64,000 bases of DNA from CAWINX01 sp963837585. GTDB taxonomy: Bacteria > Actinomycetota > Thermoleophilia > Solirubrobacterales > 70-9. Where the stretch lies: the NCBI GenBank assembly GCA_963837585.1, contig CAWINX010000004.1, positions 186,001-250,000 of the forward strand, written 5' to 3'. The notes below the pieces were generated by a model. The model worked only from the letters and a program-made list of their open reading frames with translations, did not search any database and had not been told where the DNA came from. The translations under genes were made by a program, and so were the position numbers. Shown here one piece after another: positions 1 to 14,085 of the stretch (its first letter is position 1; every line of letters begins with the position of its first letter).

Positions 1-1
1 C

Positions 2-1000
2 GGCGAGGCGACCGCGGCTGTGGTCGAGGCGCTCGGCGACGGCGTCGAGGTCGGAATCCACACCCACAACGACGCCGAGTGTGCGGTCGCCAACAGCCTC
101 GCCGCGGTTGAAGCGGGCGCGCGCTTGGTGCAGGGCTGCGTCAACGGCTACGGCGAGCGCTGCGGCAATGCCAATCTCGCCTCGATCCTGCCCGCGCTAC
201 AGCTGAAGATGGGGTTCGACGTGGTCTCCACCGAGCAGCTCGCCGGTCTCACCTCGACCGCCCATTACCTCGACGAGCTCTGCAACATGACGGTCGACCC
301 CGACCAGCCGTACGTCGGGCGCAACGCCTTCGCCCACAAGGCCGGGATGCACGCCGCCGGCGTCGCCACCGACGCCAGCACCTTCGAGCACCTCGACCCG
401 GCTCTGGTCGGCAACGACCGCGAGATTCTCGCCTCCGAGCTTTCGGGCAAGGCGACGATCCGCTCGCAGGCGGAGAGGGCCGGTCTCGATCTCGACGACG
501 CCGCCGCCGTGCGGGCGGTCGAGCGCCTCAAGGAGCACGAGCATCGCGGCTACCACTATGAGGCGGCGCCTGCATCCTTCGAGTTGCTGCTGCGCCGCGA
601 GGCGGGTGCGTACAGGCCGCTGTTCGAGCTCGAGGGCTTCAGCGTCGTGACCCGGTTGCGGGCCGGCGAGGAGGTCAGCACCGAGGCAACGATCGAATTG
701 TCCGTTGACGGTGAGGCGCACGTCGAGAGCGCCGAGGGCAACGGACCGGTCAACGCGCTCGACCGCGCCCTGCGGGCGGCGATCGCCGGCCACTACCCGC
801 ACCTGGCCGATATCGAGCTGACCAACTACAAGGTGCGGATCCTCGACGAGACCCACGGGACCGATGCGGTGACCCGCGTCCTGCTCGACTCCTCCGATGG
901 CGAACGGGAGTGGGGGACGATCGGCGTTTCCGAGAACATCATCGAAGCCTCCTGGGAGGCGTTGGTCGACTCGCTCGAGTATGCATTCCAACCACGATGA
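2..1000 (+). CDS. cimA: (R)-citramalate synthase, C-terminal part
   Basis: The gene enters from the left edge, so its start is missing; 332 residues are visible. It begins inside the HMGL-like TIM barrel with the metal-binding HTHND segment, followed by the NGYGERCGNAN motif. The C-terminal third resembles the LeuA dimerisation/regulatory domain. The KAGMHAAGV segment and the ending NIIEASWEALVDSLEYAF fit the citramalate synthase branch better than canonical LeuA. The enzyme condenses acetyl-CoA with pyruvate, the threonine-independent entry to isoleucine. It overlaps the next gene by ATGA. A 2-isopropylmalate synthase paralogue is the alternative. Confidence 0.85.
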   Translation, partial: GEATAAVVEALGDGVEVGIHTHNDAECAVANSLAAVEAGARLVQGCVNGYGERCGNANLASILPALQLKMGFDVVSTEQLAGLTSTAHYLDELCNMTVDPDQPYVGRNAFAHKAGMHAAGVATDASTFEHLDPALVGNDREILASELSGKATIRSQAERAGLDLDDAAAVRAVERLKEHEHRGYHYEAAPASFELLLRREAGAYRPLFELEGFSVVTRLRAGEEVSTEATIELSVDGEAHVESAEGNGPVNALDRALRAAIAGHYPHLADIELTNYKVRILDETHGTDAVTRVLLDSSDGEREWGTIGVSENIIEASWEALVDSLEYAFQPR

Positions 1001-2118
1001 GCGAGGCTGCTGACACGATTCCGCTCGCCAGGCCCGAAGTGGGCGCGCGCGAAGAGGAGTTGGCGCTCGAGGTGCTGCGCTCCGGCCGCCTCTCGCTGGG
1101 GCCGATGCAGGAGCGCTTCGAGGGCGATTTTGCCTCCTGGATGGGGACGGAGGACGCGATCGCGGTCTCCAGCGGCACCGCGGCGCTGCACCTCGGGGTG
1201 CGGGCGCTCGACTGGGGCCCCGGCGACGAGGTCCTGACCAGCCCGTTCAGCTTCGTCGCCTCCGCCAACTGCCTGCTCTACGAGGGCGCGCGACCGGTGT
1301 TCTGCGACGTTGACCCGGAGACGCTCAACCTCGATCCTGCGGCCGCCGAAGCCGCGGTGGGGGAAAGCACCGCCGGGATTCTGCCGGTCCACATCTTCGG
1401 TTACCCGGCGGCCATGCCGGAGCTGGAGTCGCTCGCGGACGCCCACGGCCTTGGCATTCTCGAGGACGCCTGCGAGGCGATCGGCGCAGTCGACTCCGAA
1501 GGTCGCCGTGTCGGCACGCGGGGCAACCTCGCCACCTTCGCCTTCTACGCGAACAAGCAGATGACCACGGGGGAGGGGGGCATGATCGTCCCGACCGGAA
1601 CCGAGGTCGCCGATCGCCTGCGCTCGGAGCGAAACCAGGGGCGCGCGGTCGACATGGGTTGGCTCGACCACGGCGGGCTCGGCTTCAACTACCGGCTCTC
1701 CGACCTGGCCTGTGCGCTCGGAGTGGCCCAGCTCGAGAAGCTCGACGCGATGCTTGATCGGCGCTCCCGGGTGGCGGAGCTCTACGAGGAGGGCATCGCC
1801 GGGATCGAGCGGGTTGAGGCGCCGATTTCCGGTCGCGGCGAGGAGCGGCGAAGCTGGTTCGTCTACGTCGTCCGCCTCGCCGCGGAGGTCGATCGCGATG
1901 CGGTGATCGCCAAGCTCGGCGAACGAGGCGTCGCCGGCAAGGCGTACCTGCCCTGCATCCACCTCTTTCCGCATCTGCGCGAGCTGGGCTACCGCGAAGG
2001 CCAGTTCCCCGTCGCCGAGGAGGCCTCGGCTCGATCGCTGGCATTGCCATTCTTCACCGCGATGACCGAGTCGCAGGTGACCCGGGTGTGCGAGGCTCTC
2101 GCCGATTCCCTCAGCTGA
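997..2118 (+). CDS. DegT/DnrJ/EryC1/StrS family PLP aminotransferase
   Basis: This 373-residue protein has the fold-type I layout of sugar aminotransferases. The N-terminal SSGTAALHLGV binds PLP phosphate, EDACEA holds the PLP-contacting Asp, and the Schiff-base lysine lies in the NKQMTTGEGGM segment. I chose the ATG at 997, which overlaps the cimA stop, over an in-frame start at 910 that would run through cimA. Such enzymes normally aminate keto-sugars of surface polysaccharides or antibiotics. Here it sits between amino-acid biosynthesis genes with no nucleotide-sugar partner nearby, so its substrate is unknown. Confidence 0.85.
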   Translation: MSEAADTIPLARPEVGAREEELALEVLRSGRLSLGPMQERFEGDFASWMGTEDAIAVSSGTAALHLGVRALDWGPGDEVLTSPFSFVASANCLLYEGARPVFCDVDPETLNLDPAAAEAAVGESTAGILPVHIFGYPAAMPELESLADAHGLGILEDACEAIGAVDSEGRRVGTRGNLATFAFYANKQMTTGEGGMIVPTGTEVADRLRSERNQGRAVDMGWLDHGGLGFNYRLSDLACALGVAQLEKLDAMLDRRSRVAELYEEGIAGIERVEAPISGRGEERRSWFVYVVRLAAEVDRDAVIAKLGERGVAGKAYLPCIHLFPHLRELGYREGQFPVAEEASARSLALPFFTAMTESQVTRVCEALADSLS

Positions 2119-3509
2119 TGTCGCGCTTCCGAAAAGACCCCGACCCGCGCTTTTGGCGCCTCAACCGCTCGATCGAGTTCGATTGGCGCCTGGCTCCTTA
2201 CGACATCGACCAGTCGCAGGCCCACGCCCGCGGACTGTGCGAGATCGGCGTGCTCGACGCCGATGAGCTCGAGCGGATCGACACCGGGCTGGAGCGGGTA
2301 CGCGCCCGGATGGGCGAACACGGCTTCGAGTTCGAAGAGGCGGACGAGGACATCCACATGGCGATCGAGCGGCTGCTCGGCGAGGAGATCGGCCCGCTCG
2401 CCGGCAAGCTGCACACCGGCCGCTCGCGCAACGACCAGGTCGCCACCGACGTGGCGATGGTCGTCCAGTCCCACTCGCTGCGGGCGATCGAGCTGGCCGG
2501 CGCGGCGATGGAGGGGCTGCTCGGCCTTGCCGAGCGCCATCGGGACTGGGCGATGCCCGGATACACCCACCTTCAACGCGCCCAGCCCGTCTATCTCGGC
2601 CATCATCTGCTCGCCTATTTCTGGATGCTCAGCCGCGACGTCCTGCGGTTCCAGTTCGCGCTCGACAGCGCCAGCGTCATGCCTCTGGGCTCGGGCGCGC
2701 TGGCCGGCGTCAACTGGGAGATCGACCGTCGCGGCGTCGCCGACGACCTCGGCTTCGAGCACGTCAGCCCAAACTCGATCGACGGCGCCTCCAACCGCGA
2801 CTTCGTCCTCGATTACCTCGCCGCCGCCTCGGCCTGCGCGATGCACCTCTCTCGGCTCGGCTCGGAGATCGTCATCTGGTCAAGCAGCGAGTTCGGCTTC
2901 TGCGAGCTCGACGAGTCCTTCTCCTCCGGCTCGAGCATCATGCCCCAGAAGGTGAACCCCGACTCGGCTGAGCTGCTGCGCGCCAAGAGCCCGCGGGTCG
3001 CCGCCGACTACGCCTCGGTGGTCGGGATGATGCACGCGCTGCCACTGACCTACGGCAAGGACATGCAGGAGGACAAGGAGCCGCTCTTCGACGCGATCGA
3101 CACGCTGGAGCTCTGCCTCGACGCGACCGCGGGAATGCTGGACGGAATCGACTTCGATCGGGAACGGCTGGAGGACGCCTCCGGGGACGAGATGCTGGCG
3201 GCGACGGAGATCGCCGACCTGCTGGTCCGCAAGGGCGTGCCGTTTCGCGAGGCCCACGGGATCGTCGGCGGCCTGGTTCGCGACGCGGTCGCGGAGGACA
3301 GGGCGCTAAGCGACTTCACCGAGGAGGAGCTGCGCGAGCGATCCGAGCACCTCGACGGCTCCTACTACGAGGTCCTCACTCGTTCCAGCTGGCTGGAGTC
3401 GAAGCGAATCGAGGGCGGCACGTCATCCGGGGCACTCGACCGACAGATCGACCTGGCGCGCGAGACCCTCGGCGCCGTCAAGGCCCGGGTTCGCGAAGAG
3501 AGGTCTTGA
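2118..3509 (+). CDS. argH: Argininosuccinate lyase
   Basis: ArgH splits argininosuccinate into arginine and fumarate, the last step of arginine synthesis. The 463-residue length is normal. The family signature GSSIMPQKVNPD is intact and carries the flexible catalytic-serine loop, and HTGRSRNDQV and TYGKDMQEDKE are further conserved blocks. The ATG at 2118 shares a base with the preceding stop codon. A longer in-frame start at 2088 would overlap the aminotransferase. No other arg genes are in the window. Confidence 0.96.
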   Translation: MSRFRKDPDPRFWRLNRSIEFDWRLAPYDIDQSQAHARGLCEIGVLDADELERIDTGLERVRARMGEHGFEFEEADEDIHMAIERLLGEEIGPLAGKLHTGRSRNDQVATDVAMVVQSHSLRAIELAGAAMEGLLGLAERHRDWAMPGYTHLQRAQPVYLGHHLLAYFWMLSRDVLRFQFALDSASVMPLGSGALAGVNWEIDRRGVADDLGFEHVSPNSIDGASNRDFVLDYLAAASACAMHLSRLGSEIVIWSSSEFGFCELDESFSSGSSIMPQKVNPDSAELLRAKSPRVAADYASVVGMMHALPLTYGKDMQEDKEPLFDAIDTLELCLDATAGMLDGIDFDRERLEDASGDEMLAATEIADLLVRKGVPFREAHGIVGGLVRDAVAEDRALSDFTEEELRERSEHLDGSYYEVLTRSSWLESKRIEGGTSSGALDRQIDLARETLGAVKARVREERS

Positions 3510-4102
3510 GCGCGTCCGTCGCCATCGAGGAGGGGCGGCTCCCGATCGAGTTCTTCGATCGCTCCGTCCATGAAGTCGCCCGTGAGCTGATCGGCTGCCG
3601 CCTCTTTTACGGAGGGCGCGGCGGGGTCATCGTCGAGACCGAGAGCTATGAACGCGACGACCCCGCTTGTCACGCATTTGTCGGACTGACTCCGCGCACC
3701 GAGGTGCTGTTCGGGCCACCCGGCCGCGCCTACGTCTACCTCTCCTACGGCATCCACAAATTGCTCAACGTGGTGGCTGAGCCGGACGGCGAAGCCGCGG
3801 CGGTGTTGATCCGCGCGCTCGAGCCCACAAAGGGCCTGGCGGAGATGCGGGCCAGCCGGGGCTGTCGCGCCGACGCCGACCTCTGTTCCGGCCCAGGCAA
3901 GTTGACCGAGGCGCTCGGTGTCGGGCTCGATGCCAACGGCGCCGACCTGGGCTGCGACCCCTTTCAGCTTCTTCCCCCTGAAGGCCATTGGGGCGAAGTC
4001 GAGGTCGTCACCGGACCGCGGATCGGGATCACCAAAGCGGTCGAGCGACCGTGGCGCTTCTGCGCAGCCGGCAACCCGCACGTGTCGCGCCCGCGGATCT
4101 AA
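3506..4102 (+). CDS. 3-methyladenine DNA glycosylase (AAG/MPG family)
   Basis: This 198-residue protein matches the AAG/MPG alkyladenine DNA glycosylase family, which excises alkylated purines in base excision repair. Conserved blocks are the early ELIGCRLF strand, IVETESYERDDPACHA with the catalytic Glu, RAYVYLSYGIH, and LCSGPGKLTEALG. It starts at TTG 3506, overlapping the argH stop (TTGA), so translation is probably coupled. Its stop at 4100-4102 lies one base from the stop of the convergent penicillin-binding protein gene. Confidence 0.92.
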   Translation: MSASVAIEEGRLPIEFFDRSVHEVARELIGCRLFYGGRGGVIVETESYERDDPACHAFVGLTPRTEVLFGPPGRAYVYLSYGIHKLLNVVAEPDGEAAAVLIRALEPTKGLAEMRASRGCRADADLCSGPGKLTEALGVGLDANGADLGCDPFQLLPPEGHWGEVEVVTGPRIGITKAVERPWRFCAAGNPHVSRPRI

Positions 4103-4103
4103 T

Positions 4104-6298
4104 TCAGCCGGCGGCGGCGCCACCCGTGCCGCCGCTTGTTCCGCCGCCGCTTGGCGCGGGAGCGGGTGCCGGCGTGGCTGGAGCCGCGGGGGCAGCGGGG
4201 GCCGGCGTCGAAGGCGCACTCGGCGTTGGTGCCGATCCAGAGCCGGTCGACGGCGTCGAGGTGGAGGGCGCCGGCGCCGAGTAGGACGGAGTCGAGGGGA
4301 CGTAGGTCGAGCCCGAGGAGCTCTTGCGACCCGCCGCGCGGGCGGCGACTCGGTCGGCATGGATCTGCTCCCAGGCGGAGATCACGCTGGCCCAGATCAG
4401 CGCCGGGAAGGTCCCGCCCATCACCGGCCCGCCGGCGTAGAGGGTGCTCATCGGCGTGGTCGAGTCCTCGTAGCCGACCCAGACGCAGGCGGTGACGTCG
4501 GTGACGGCGCCGCAGAACCAGGCATCGCCGTTGTTCTCCGTGGTGCCGGTCTTGCCCCACTGCCCGGAGGCGCCGATGTTGGCGTGGGTCCCGGTGCCGC
4601 TGCTGACCACCGTTTCGAGGATGCTCTTGGCTTGGGAGACGACGCCACTGGGCAGCACCTGGGTGTGGATCGCGTGGTTGTCGCCGCCCTTGATCGTGTG
4701 GCCGTTCTGGTCGGTGACCCGCGTGTAGGCGACGGGGCTGTCGCCCGGCACGGGCGCCAGGGTGCCGCTCACCCGACTGCCGTCGTTGGCGATCGTCGAG
4801 TAGGCGTAGGCCCAACCTAGCGGGGTCACTCCCTCCCTGAGCCCGCCCAGCACCATCGCCGGGTTAGTCGAGATCGGGTCGGTGTAGCCCATCGCGTGGA
4901 TGGTTTTCGCGATCGACGTCGTCCTGTCGCGGGGCGTCTTGCCCTTCAGTCCCTCGAGGGCGAGCTGGGCATAGATCGAGTTGTCCGAGTAGGTGGTCGC
5001 GCAGACGATGTCGCAGGAGCCCAAGTAGGAGCCTTCGTCGTTGTGGACGACGAAGGTCTGCCTGCCGTGCTTGCCGAAGTGGAAGATCTGCGGCGCCGAC
5101 GGGTAGGTCGTGTAGGGGGAGATCCCCTCGTTGAGGGCGGTCAGCAGTGTGAAGGGCTTGATCGAGGAGCCGGGCTGGCGGTGCCCCTCGGTGGCGAGGT
5201 TGAACGGTTTGGTCTGAAAGTCAGGCCCGCCGACCATCGCTTTTACGCCCCCCGTGCGGTTGTCGATCACGACCACCGACGCGGTCGGGGGGATGCCGCT
5301 CAGGTAGGAGCCGGCGGCCTGCTCGGCCGCTGCCTGCAGCTGCAGGTCAAGCGTCGTTTTGACCTTGAGGCCGCCGAAGAATGCTTTGGCGGCGCCGTAG
5401 CGGTCGACCAGCTGCTGGCGCAGCCACTCGGTGAAGTAGGGGGCCTTGGAGTCGAGCTTCGGCGGCTCGATGTCGTGGGGTGAGGGGAGTGCCTGCTTGA
5501 TGCCCTGCTCGTATTGCTCGTGGGTGATGTAGTTCTGCTCGTACATCTTCTCCAGCACAAGGTTGCGGCGACCCAGCGTGTTGGTCGGGTAGATCTTCGG
5601 GTCATAAGCGGAGGGAGAGGCGATGATCGCCGCCAGCGTCGCCGCTTCCCACGGCTCGAGGACCGAGGCGCAGGGCTCGACGTTCGGTGCCGCAACCCGG
5701 GATGGGCCTGGCCAAAGTAGGTTCGGGCCGCCGCCTCGATTCCGTAGGCTCCCTCGCCGAAGTAGATCGTGTTGAGGTATTCGGTGAGGATTTTGTCCTT
5801 GCTCCAGTGACGCTCCAGCCGGTAGGCCAGCGCCGCTTCCCGGAACTTCTCGAAGACCGTGCGGCTGCCTTGAGCGGCGAGCGCGTTCTTGACGAACTGC
5901 TCGGTGATCGTCGAGGCGCCCTGCTGGGCGCTTTGGCTGAGGACGTCGCGGACGAGCGCCCGCCCGATGCCCTGGAAGTCGACCCCGTTGTGCTCGTAGA
6001 AGCGCGCGTCCTCGATCGAGACCACGGCGTTCTTGATGTTCGGGGAGATCTGGCTGCTGTTGAGGAGGATCTTGTTCTGGTTGCTGGTCAGGGTGCCGAG
6101 CGGCTCGCCGGTGTCGTCGAAGACCACGCTGTTTTTGGAGGCCCTGTACTGGGCGAAGTTGTAGATCGCCGGCAGGTCCTGGGAGACGGCCATCATCATC
6201 CCGAAGATCATCGAGACGAGGCCGAGGACGCCGAGGCCGAGCACAACGAAGAGAATGCGCAGCTTCTTCAGGCGCGGCTTGGTGCGTTTGCCCGCCAA
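4104..6298 (-). CDS. Class A penicillin-binding protein (transglycosylase-transpeptidase), frameshifted
   Basis: This bifunctional murein synthase has a short cytoplasmic N-terminus, one membrane segment (roughly residues 15-35), a GT51 glycosyltransferase domain (EDARFYEHNG, QGASTITEQFVKN) and a transpeptidase domain with SSIK, SDN and KTGT motifs. The tail is rich in Pro, Ser, Ala and Gly. The two domains lie in different frames, with the break between about 5665 and 5700 in the linker after ARTYFGQAHPG. Both halves keep all catalytic motifs, so a sequencing indel is likelier than a pseudogene. The start (TTG at 6298) is uncertain: no good ribosome-binding site is visible. Confidence 0.85.
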
Positions 6299-6488
6299 GA
6301 GGAGGCGGCAGTCTAGACGATCGGTTGCTGGTCCGTGTGCGCCTGGGGCGCTCGAGGTCAAGCAGGTCAAGGACGCAGGGCGCCGCCTTTGGCGGGGCCA
6401 AAGGCAAGTCCGAGGACGCAGAGATGCGTAGACACGGGCGTCAGCCAGGCGTGCGGGGGCCGGGGACCGACCGTCTAGCATTGCCGCC

Positions 6489-7650
6489 TTGAGCGATCTG
6501 ACGAAAAACGCGGTCGACGTCCTCCCCGAGGGCAGGCTGGAGCAGCAACTGGCGGCGGGGCGGCCGCTGCGGGTGAAGCTCGGGATCGATCCGACGACGG
6601 CCGACATCCATCTCGGCCACACGGTCGTGCTCGAGAAGCTCCGCGAGTTCCAGGGAGCGGGCCACACGGTCGTCCTGATCGTCGGCGACTTCACCGCGCA
6701 GGTTGGCGATCCGAGCGGGCGGTCCGCCCAGCGGCCGGTTCCCACCGCGGAGGAGATCGCCGTCAACGCACGCACGTACCAGGAGCAGGCGTTCAAGGTG
6801 CTCGACCGTGAGCGCACCGAGGTGCGCTTCAACAGCGAGTGGCTGAGGATGGAGCCCGAGGCGCTGCTGGGGTTGCTTGCGCAGACGACGGTCGCGCGGC
6901 TGCTGGAGCGCGACGACTTCCAGAAGCGCCTGGCGGCGGGGGCGCCGATCGCGGCGCTGGAGCTGCTCTACCCGCTACTGCAGGGATACGACTCGGTGGC
7001 GATCGAGGCCGACGTTGAACTGGGGGGGACCGACCAGAAGTTCAACCTGCTGTTCGGGCGCGATATCCAGAGCGCCTACGGGCAGAAGCCGCAATCGATC
7101 CTGACGATGCCGATTCTGGTCGGGACCGACGGGACCCGGAAGATGAGCAAGTCGCTGGACAACTACGTCGGAGTTACCGACGCTCCCGAGGAGATGTTCG
7201 GAAAGCTGATGCGGATCCCCGACGAGGCGATGGCCGACTACTACAGGCTGCTGTTGGGGGACGAACTGCGGGCGGAACAGCCGCCGAACGAGGCGAAGCG
7301 CGAGCTGGCGCGACGAATCGTCGAGCGCTTTCACGACGGCGCCGCAGCCGAGGCTGCCGAAGCCCACTTCGACCGGCTCTTCGTTCAACGGGAGGCGCCG
7401 GAGGAGATCGAGGAGATGGCTCTCGGGCCCTACGTCGGCGACGACGGCGCTCATCCACCTTCCCCAGCTGATGGCGGCGGCTTTCGAGATCAGCTCCAGC
7501 GAGGCGCGGCGGCTGATTCGGCAGGGAGGCGTAAAGCTGGACGGCGATGCGCTCGCCCCCGACGCCCTCGACCTTGCTCCCGACGCCCTCGACGGCCGCG
7601 TCCTGCAGGTCGGGAAGCGCCGCTTTCGGCGGCTTCGCTCGGCCGCCTAG
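6489..7650 (+). CDS. tyrS: Tyrosyl-tRNA synthetase, frameshifted near the C-terminus
   Basis: A class I synthetase charging tRNA-Tyr. The nucleotide-binding HLGH signature (HIGH-type) lies near residue 40, and KMSKSLDN is the KMSKS loop. After residue ~310 the frame is lost: the expected S4-like tRNA-binding tail (ALIHLPQLM, SSSEARRLIRQGG) continues in another frame and ends at TAG 7648. Removing one base near 7425-7445 restores a single protein. The TTG start at 6489 is the only one matching the family N-terminus. It is divergent from the penicillin-binding protein and immediately upstream of the rRNA operon. Confidence 0.93.
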
Positions 7651-7925
7651 GCAAACGACGCCCGTGGCGCTATACTCCCGCGTCCCTCTGGGGCAGGCAC
7701 GTGCCTGTCTCCGTGCGCGAAGGGCGACGAATCCCGTCGCAAAGGCGCAGCGGTCTTTGAAAACTGAGCAGCGTGCACTCCGCGGGCCTACGGGCCTGTG
7801 GATTGTTTGAGCCCGATCCGCTCGGCCACGTCAGCGTGCCGAGCGGTCTGATTTACCGTCGCGCCGGTTGCCGAGTTTGTGTACACGGCAGCCATCAGGC
7901 GTGACAACTCCGTTAAGAAGTACCT
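7651..7925 (+). promoter_or_regulatory. rRNA operon promoter and leader
   Basis: No gene is supported in these 275 bases. A good -10 box (TATACT) lies at 7671-7676, without a convincing -35 partner. A boxA-like stretch (TCTTTGAAAACT) at 7754-7765 overlaps the left arm of the 16S processing stem. A strong hairpin with arms of about 12 bp lies at 7818-7846, shortly before the 16S. The layout fits an antiterminated rRNA leader; exact promoter positions are inference. Confidence 0.6.
7760..7774 (+). other. 16S precursor processing stem, left arm
   Basis: These 15 bases are perfectly complementary to 9525-9539, just downstream of the mature 16S. The pairing would enclose the whole 16S, as RNase III-type processing stems do. 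The complementarity is read directly; the nuclease is inferred from other bacteria. Confidence 0.85.
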
Positions 7926-9472
<1,547 letters not shown>

Positions 9473-9500
9473 AGGGAGACCTAGAACGTCGACCGGGCTC

Positions 9501-9523
9501 CTCGCCAACTGTGTGTTGGCGAG
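9501..9523 (+). other. Hairpin in the 16S-23S spacer
   Basis: A perfect 9-bp inverted repeat (CTCGCCAAC / GTTGGCGAG) with a TGTGT loop, next to the right arm of the 16S processing stem. It probably forms part of the precursor fold. A second, near-perfect 10-bp hairpin lies at 9627-9651, just before the 23S. The 9473-9656 spacer otherwise holds only processing arms and no tRNA gene. Confidence 0.7.
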
Positions 9524-9524
9524 T

Positions 9525-9539
9525 ACGCTGCTCAGTTTT
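9525..9539 (+). other. 16S precursor processing stem, right arm
   Basis: Perfect complement of 7760-7774. It lies about 50 nt after the mature 16S 3' end. Confidence 0.85.
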
Positions 9540-9585
9540 GAGAGACCGCCGGTGGAAGAACTCCATCGCGCGTGCCTCGGTGGAC

Positions 9586-9604
9586 CTTGAAAACTGTACA
9601 AGGC
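9586..9604 (+). other. 23S precursor processing stem, left arm
   Basis: These 19 bases pair with 12672-12690, 3' of the 23S, with a single G-U position. The adjacent GGGTAAA (9610-9616) also pairs with TTTACCC downstream. The arm shares the TTGAAAACTG core with the 16S leader arm, a boxA-like sequence. Confidence 0.85.
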
Positions 9605-9656
9605 TATATGGGTAAATTTAATTAACGACCCGTACGTTCTGCGTGCGGGTCGCTCA

Positions 9657-12657
<3,001 letters not shown>

Positions 12658-12671
12658 ATATTTTTACCCGT

Positions 12672-12690
12672 GCCTTGTGCAGTTTTCAAG
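12672..12690 (+). other. 23S precursor processing stem, right arm
   Basis: Complement of 9586-9604 with one G-U pair. It lies between the 23S and 5S genes. Confidence 0.85.
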
Positions 12691-12715
12691 CTCCGCCGGG
12701 GCGGTCTCGAAAAAT

Positions 12716-12834
12716 TTCCGGTGGCGCATAGCGAGTGGGAGACACCTCTTCCCATTCCGAACAGAGCAGTTAAGCCACTCAGCGCCGATGGTACTTGGGG
12801 GGCAACCCCCTGGGAGAGTAGGTCGCCGCCGGTT
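12716..12834 (+). rRNA. rrf: 5S ribosomal RNA
   Basis: About 119 nt. Helix I is formed by CCGGTGGCG near 12718 and CGCCGCCGG near 12824. Loop regions CCGAACAGAGCAGTTAAGCC and GATGGTACTTGGGG are typical of bacterial 5S. It completes the 16S-23S-5S operon. Confidence 0.97.
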
Positions 12835-12843
12835 TTTGACTTG

Positions 12844-12866
12844 GGCCGCCCTTCGAGGCGGCCTTT
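12844..12866 (+). terminator. Intrinsic terminator of the rRNA operon
   Basis: GGCCGCC and GGCGGCC form a 7-bp GC stem with a CTTCGA loop, followed by a short TTT tract, ten bases after 5S. A second perfect 9-bp hairpin (CACCCGCGC / GCGCGGGTG) lies at 12917-12942 and may serve the convergent hydrolase. Nothing else is clear in 12867-13084 apart from a possible short reading frame on the minus strand. Confidence 0.8.
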
Positions 12867-13084
12867 GTCGTTCTAGGAGCGAACGGCAAAACCGCGGTCG
12901 ACCGGCCGGCGCCGCGCACCCGCGCCTCTTTGAGCGCGGGTGGCGACGGGACTCGCAGCTCGGAGTAGTTCTCCCAACGGGCTCAAGCCCGTACTCACCG
13001 AGCGTTGCGAAGTCGATTGCCAGGTCGACGGCATTTGCGATGCGGTTGCTGAAGGTCTTTTTCGTATCGAACATAGGTTCGAAT

Positions 13085-14059
13085 TTACGGACGCCTTCGG
13101 ACGGCTTTCGATTTCTGCAATGGCGCTTGCAGTTCGTGCCTGGAGAAGCCGAGAATCAGGGCAGCTGTCTCGCCCGGCTTCTCGACGTTGGGCGAGTGGC
13201 CGGCTCCCTGGATCAGCACGGTTCGAGCATCTGGAACGGCCGCCCGATAGGCCGCCAGGGCGGCGCGGGGGTCCTTGGCGATCTGCTCCTCGGCGCCCAT
13301 TATCGCCATCAGGGGCTTGCCGGTCGCTGCAACTCGCTGCGGAAGCGGCTTTTCTCCCGTGTAGGAGTCAAAGGCATCGTGGGAGCCGGTGTAGGCGCTG
13401 TAGGTCATTCGCTTTACGTCTTCTACAAAGGCATCAGGGACCGAGTATCCAGGCGCGAAGGCGACCTTGAGGCCGTCGCGGATCGAAAAATCCGGCTTGA
13501 TGCGCCAGAGGGCTTCGCCGATCACCGGCTTGAAGGGCAGTTCGCCGATGAAGCCGACATTGCCATAGCTGTCGTCGGGAATGCTGTCGATTGTCACCAG
13601 TCGATCGACCAGCTGCGGAGACTGTTCGGCCAGGGCAATCGAGACCGGGCCGCCGAGCGAGTGGCCGACGACCTCCGCCTTGCGCACGCCGAGCTTGTCC
13701 AGCGCCTCCGCGACGAGGCTCGCCTGGTTGGAGATCGAGTAGCCCGAAGACGGCTTTTCGGAGCCGTCGTGGCCGAGCAGGTCGATGGCGACGACCCTGT
13801 GGGCGCGGTCGAGCTTCGGCATCACGCCGTTCCACCAGTCGATGCCACAGGTGAAGCAATGGATGAGGACGATCGGGCTCGCATCTCGCGGCCCCCTGTC
13901 GACCACCTGAAGGTCCCCACCCGAGAGGTGGAGGATGCGGCCGCCGGGCACCGTGACCTCGGCCCCCTTGGTCTCGTGATCGACCACCACGGCGTTGATT
14001 ACCAGCAACGCCGCGAGGGCGACCACGACCCCGATCGCGATCTTCCAGCCTCTCCGCAT
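13085..14059 (-). CDS. Membrane-anchored alpha/beta hydrolase
   Basis: A 324-residue protein with an N-terminal membrane segment (about residues 5-22) and an alpha/beta hydrolase domain outside. The oxyanion segment is LIHCFTCG, the nucleophile elbow GHSLGG, and the catalytic His is in GAGHSPNVEKP. The lid and substrate are not recognisable. The ATG at 14059 is preferred over GTG 14083, which almost reaches the divergent murA start. A signal-anchored esterase or epoxide-hydrolase-like enzyme is plausible. Confidence 0.82.
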   Translation of the reverse strand: MRRGWKIAIGVVVALAALLVINAVVVDHETKGAEVTVPGGRILHLSGGDLQVVDRGPRDASPIVLIHCFTCGIDWWNGVMPKLDRAHRVVAIDLLGHDGSEKPSSGYSISNQASLVAEALDKLGVRKAEVVGHSLGGPVSIALAEQSPQLVDRLVTIDSIPDDSYGNVGFIGELPFKPVIGEALWRIKPDFSIRDGLKVAFAPGYSVPDAFVEDVKRMTYSAYTGSHDAFDSYTGEKPLPQRVAATGKPLMAIMGAEEQIAKDPRAALAAYRAAVPDARTVLIQGAGHSPNVEKPGETAALILGFSRHELQAPLQKSKAVRRRP

Positions 14060-14085
14060 GGCGGTCGCTACCCTAGCCGACACCC

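Noticed and set aside
4104..6298. Penicillin-binding protein as a true pseudogene
   Set aside because: Both domains keep all catalytic motifs and many neighbouring essential genes show the same kind of break.
7818..7846. Hairpin in the rRNA leader as a terminator
   Set aside because: No T tract follows and it lies between the leader and 16S within one transcript.
9473..9656. Spacer tRNA genes
   Set aside because: No TTC-loop or anticodon-stem pattern is present; the spacer is filled by processing arms and hairpins.
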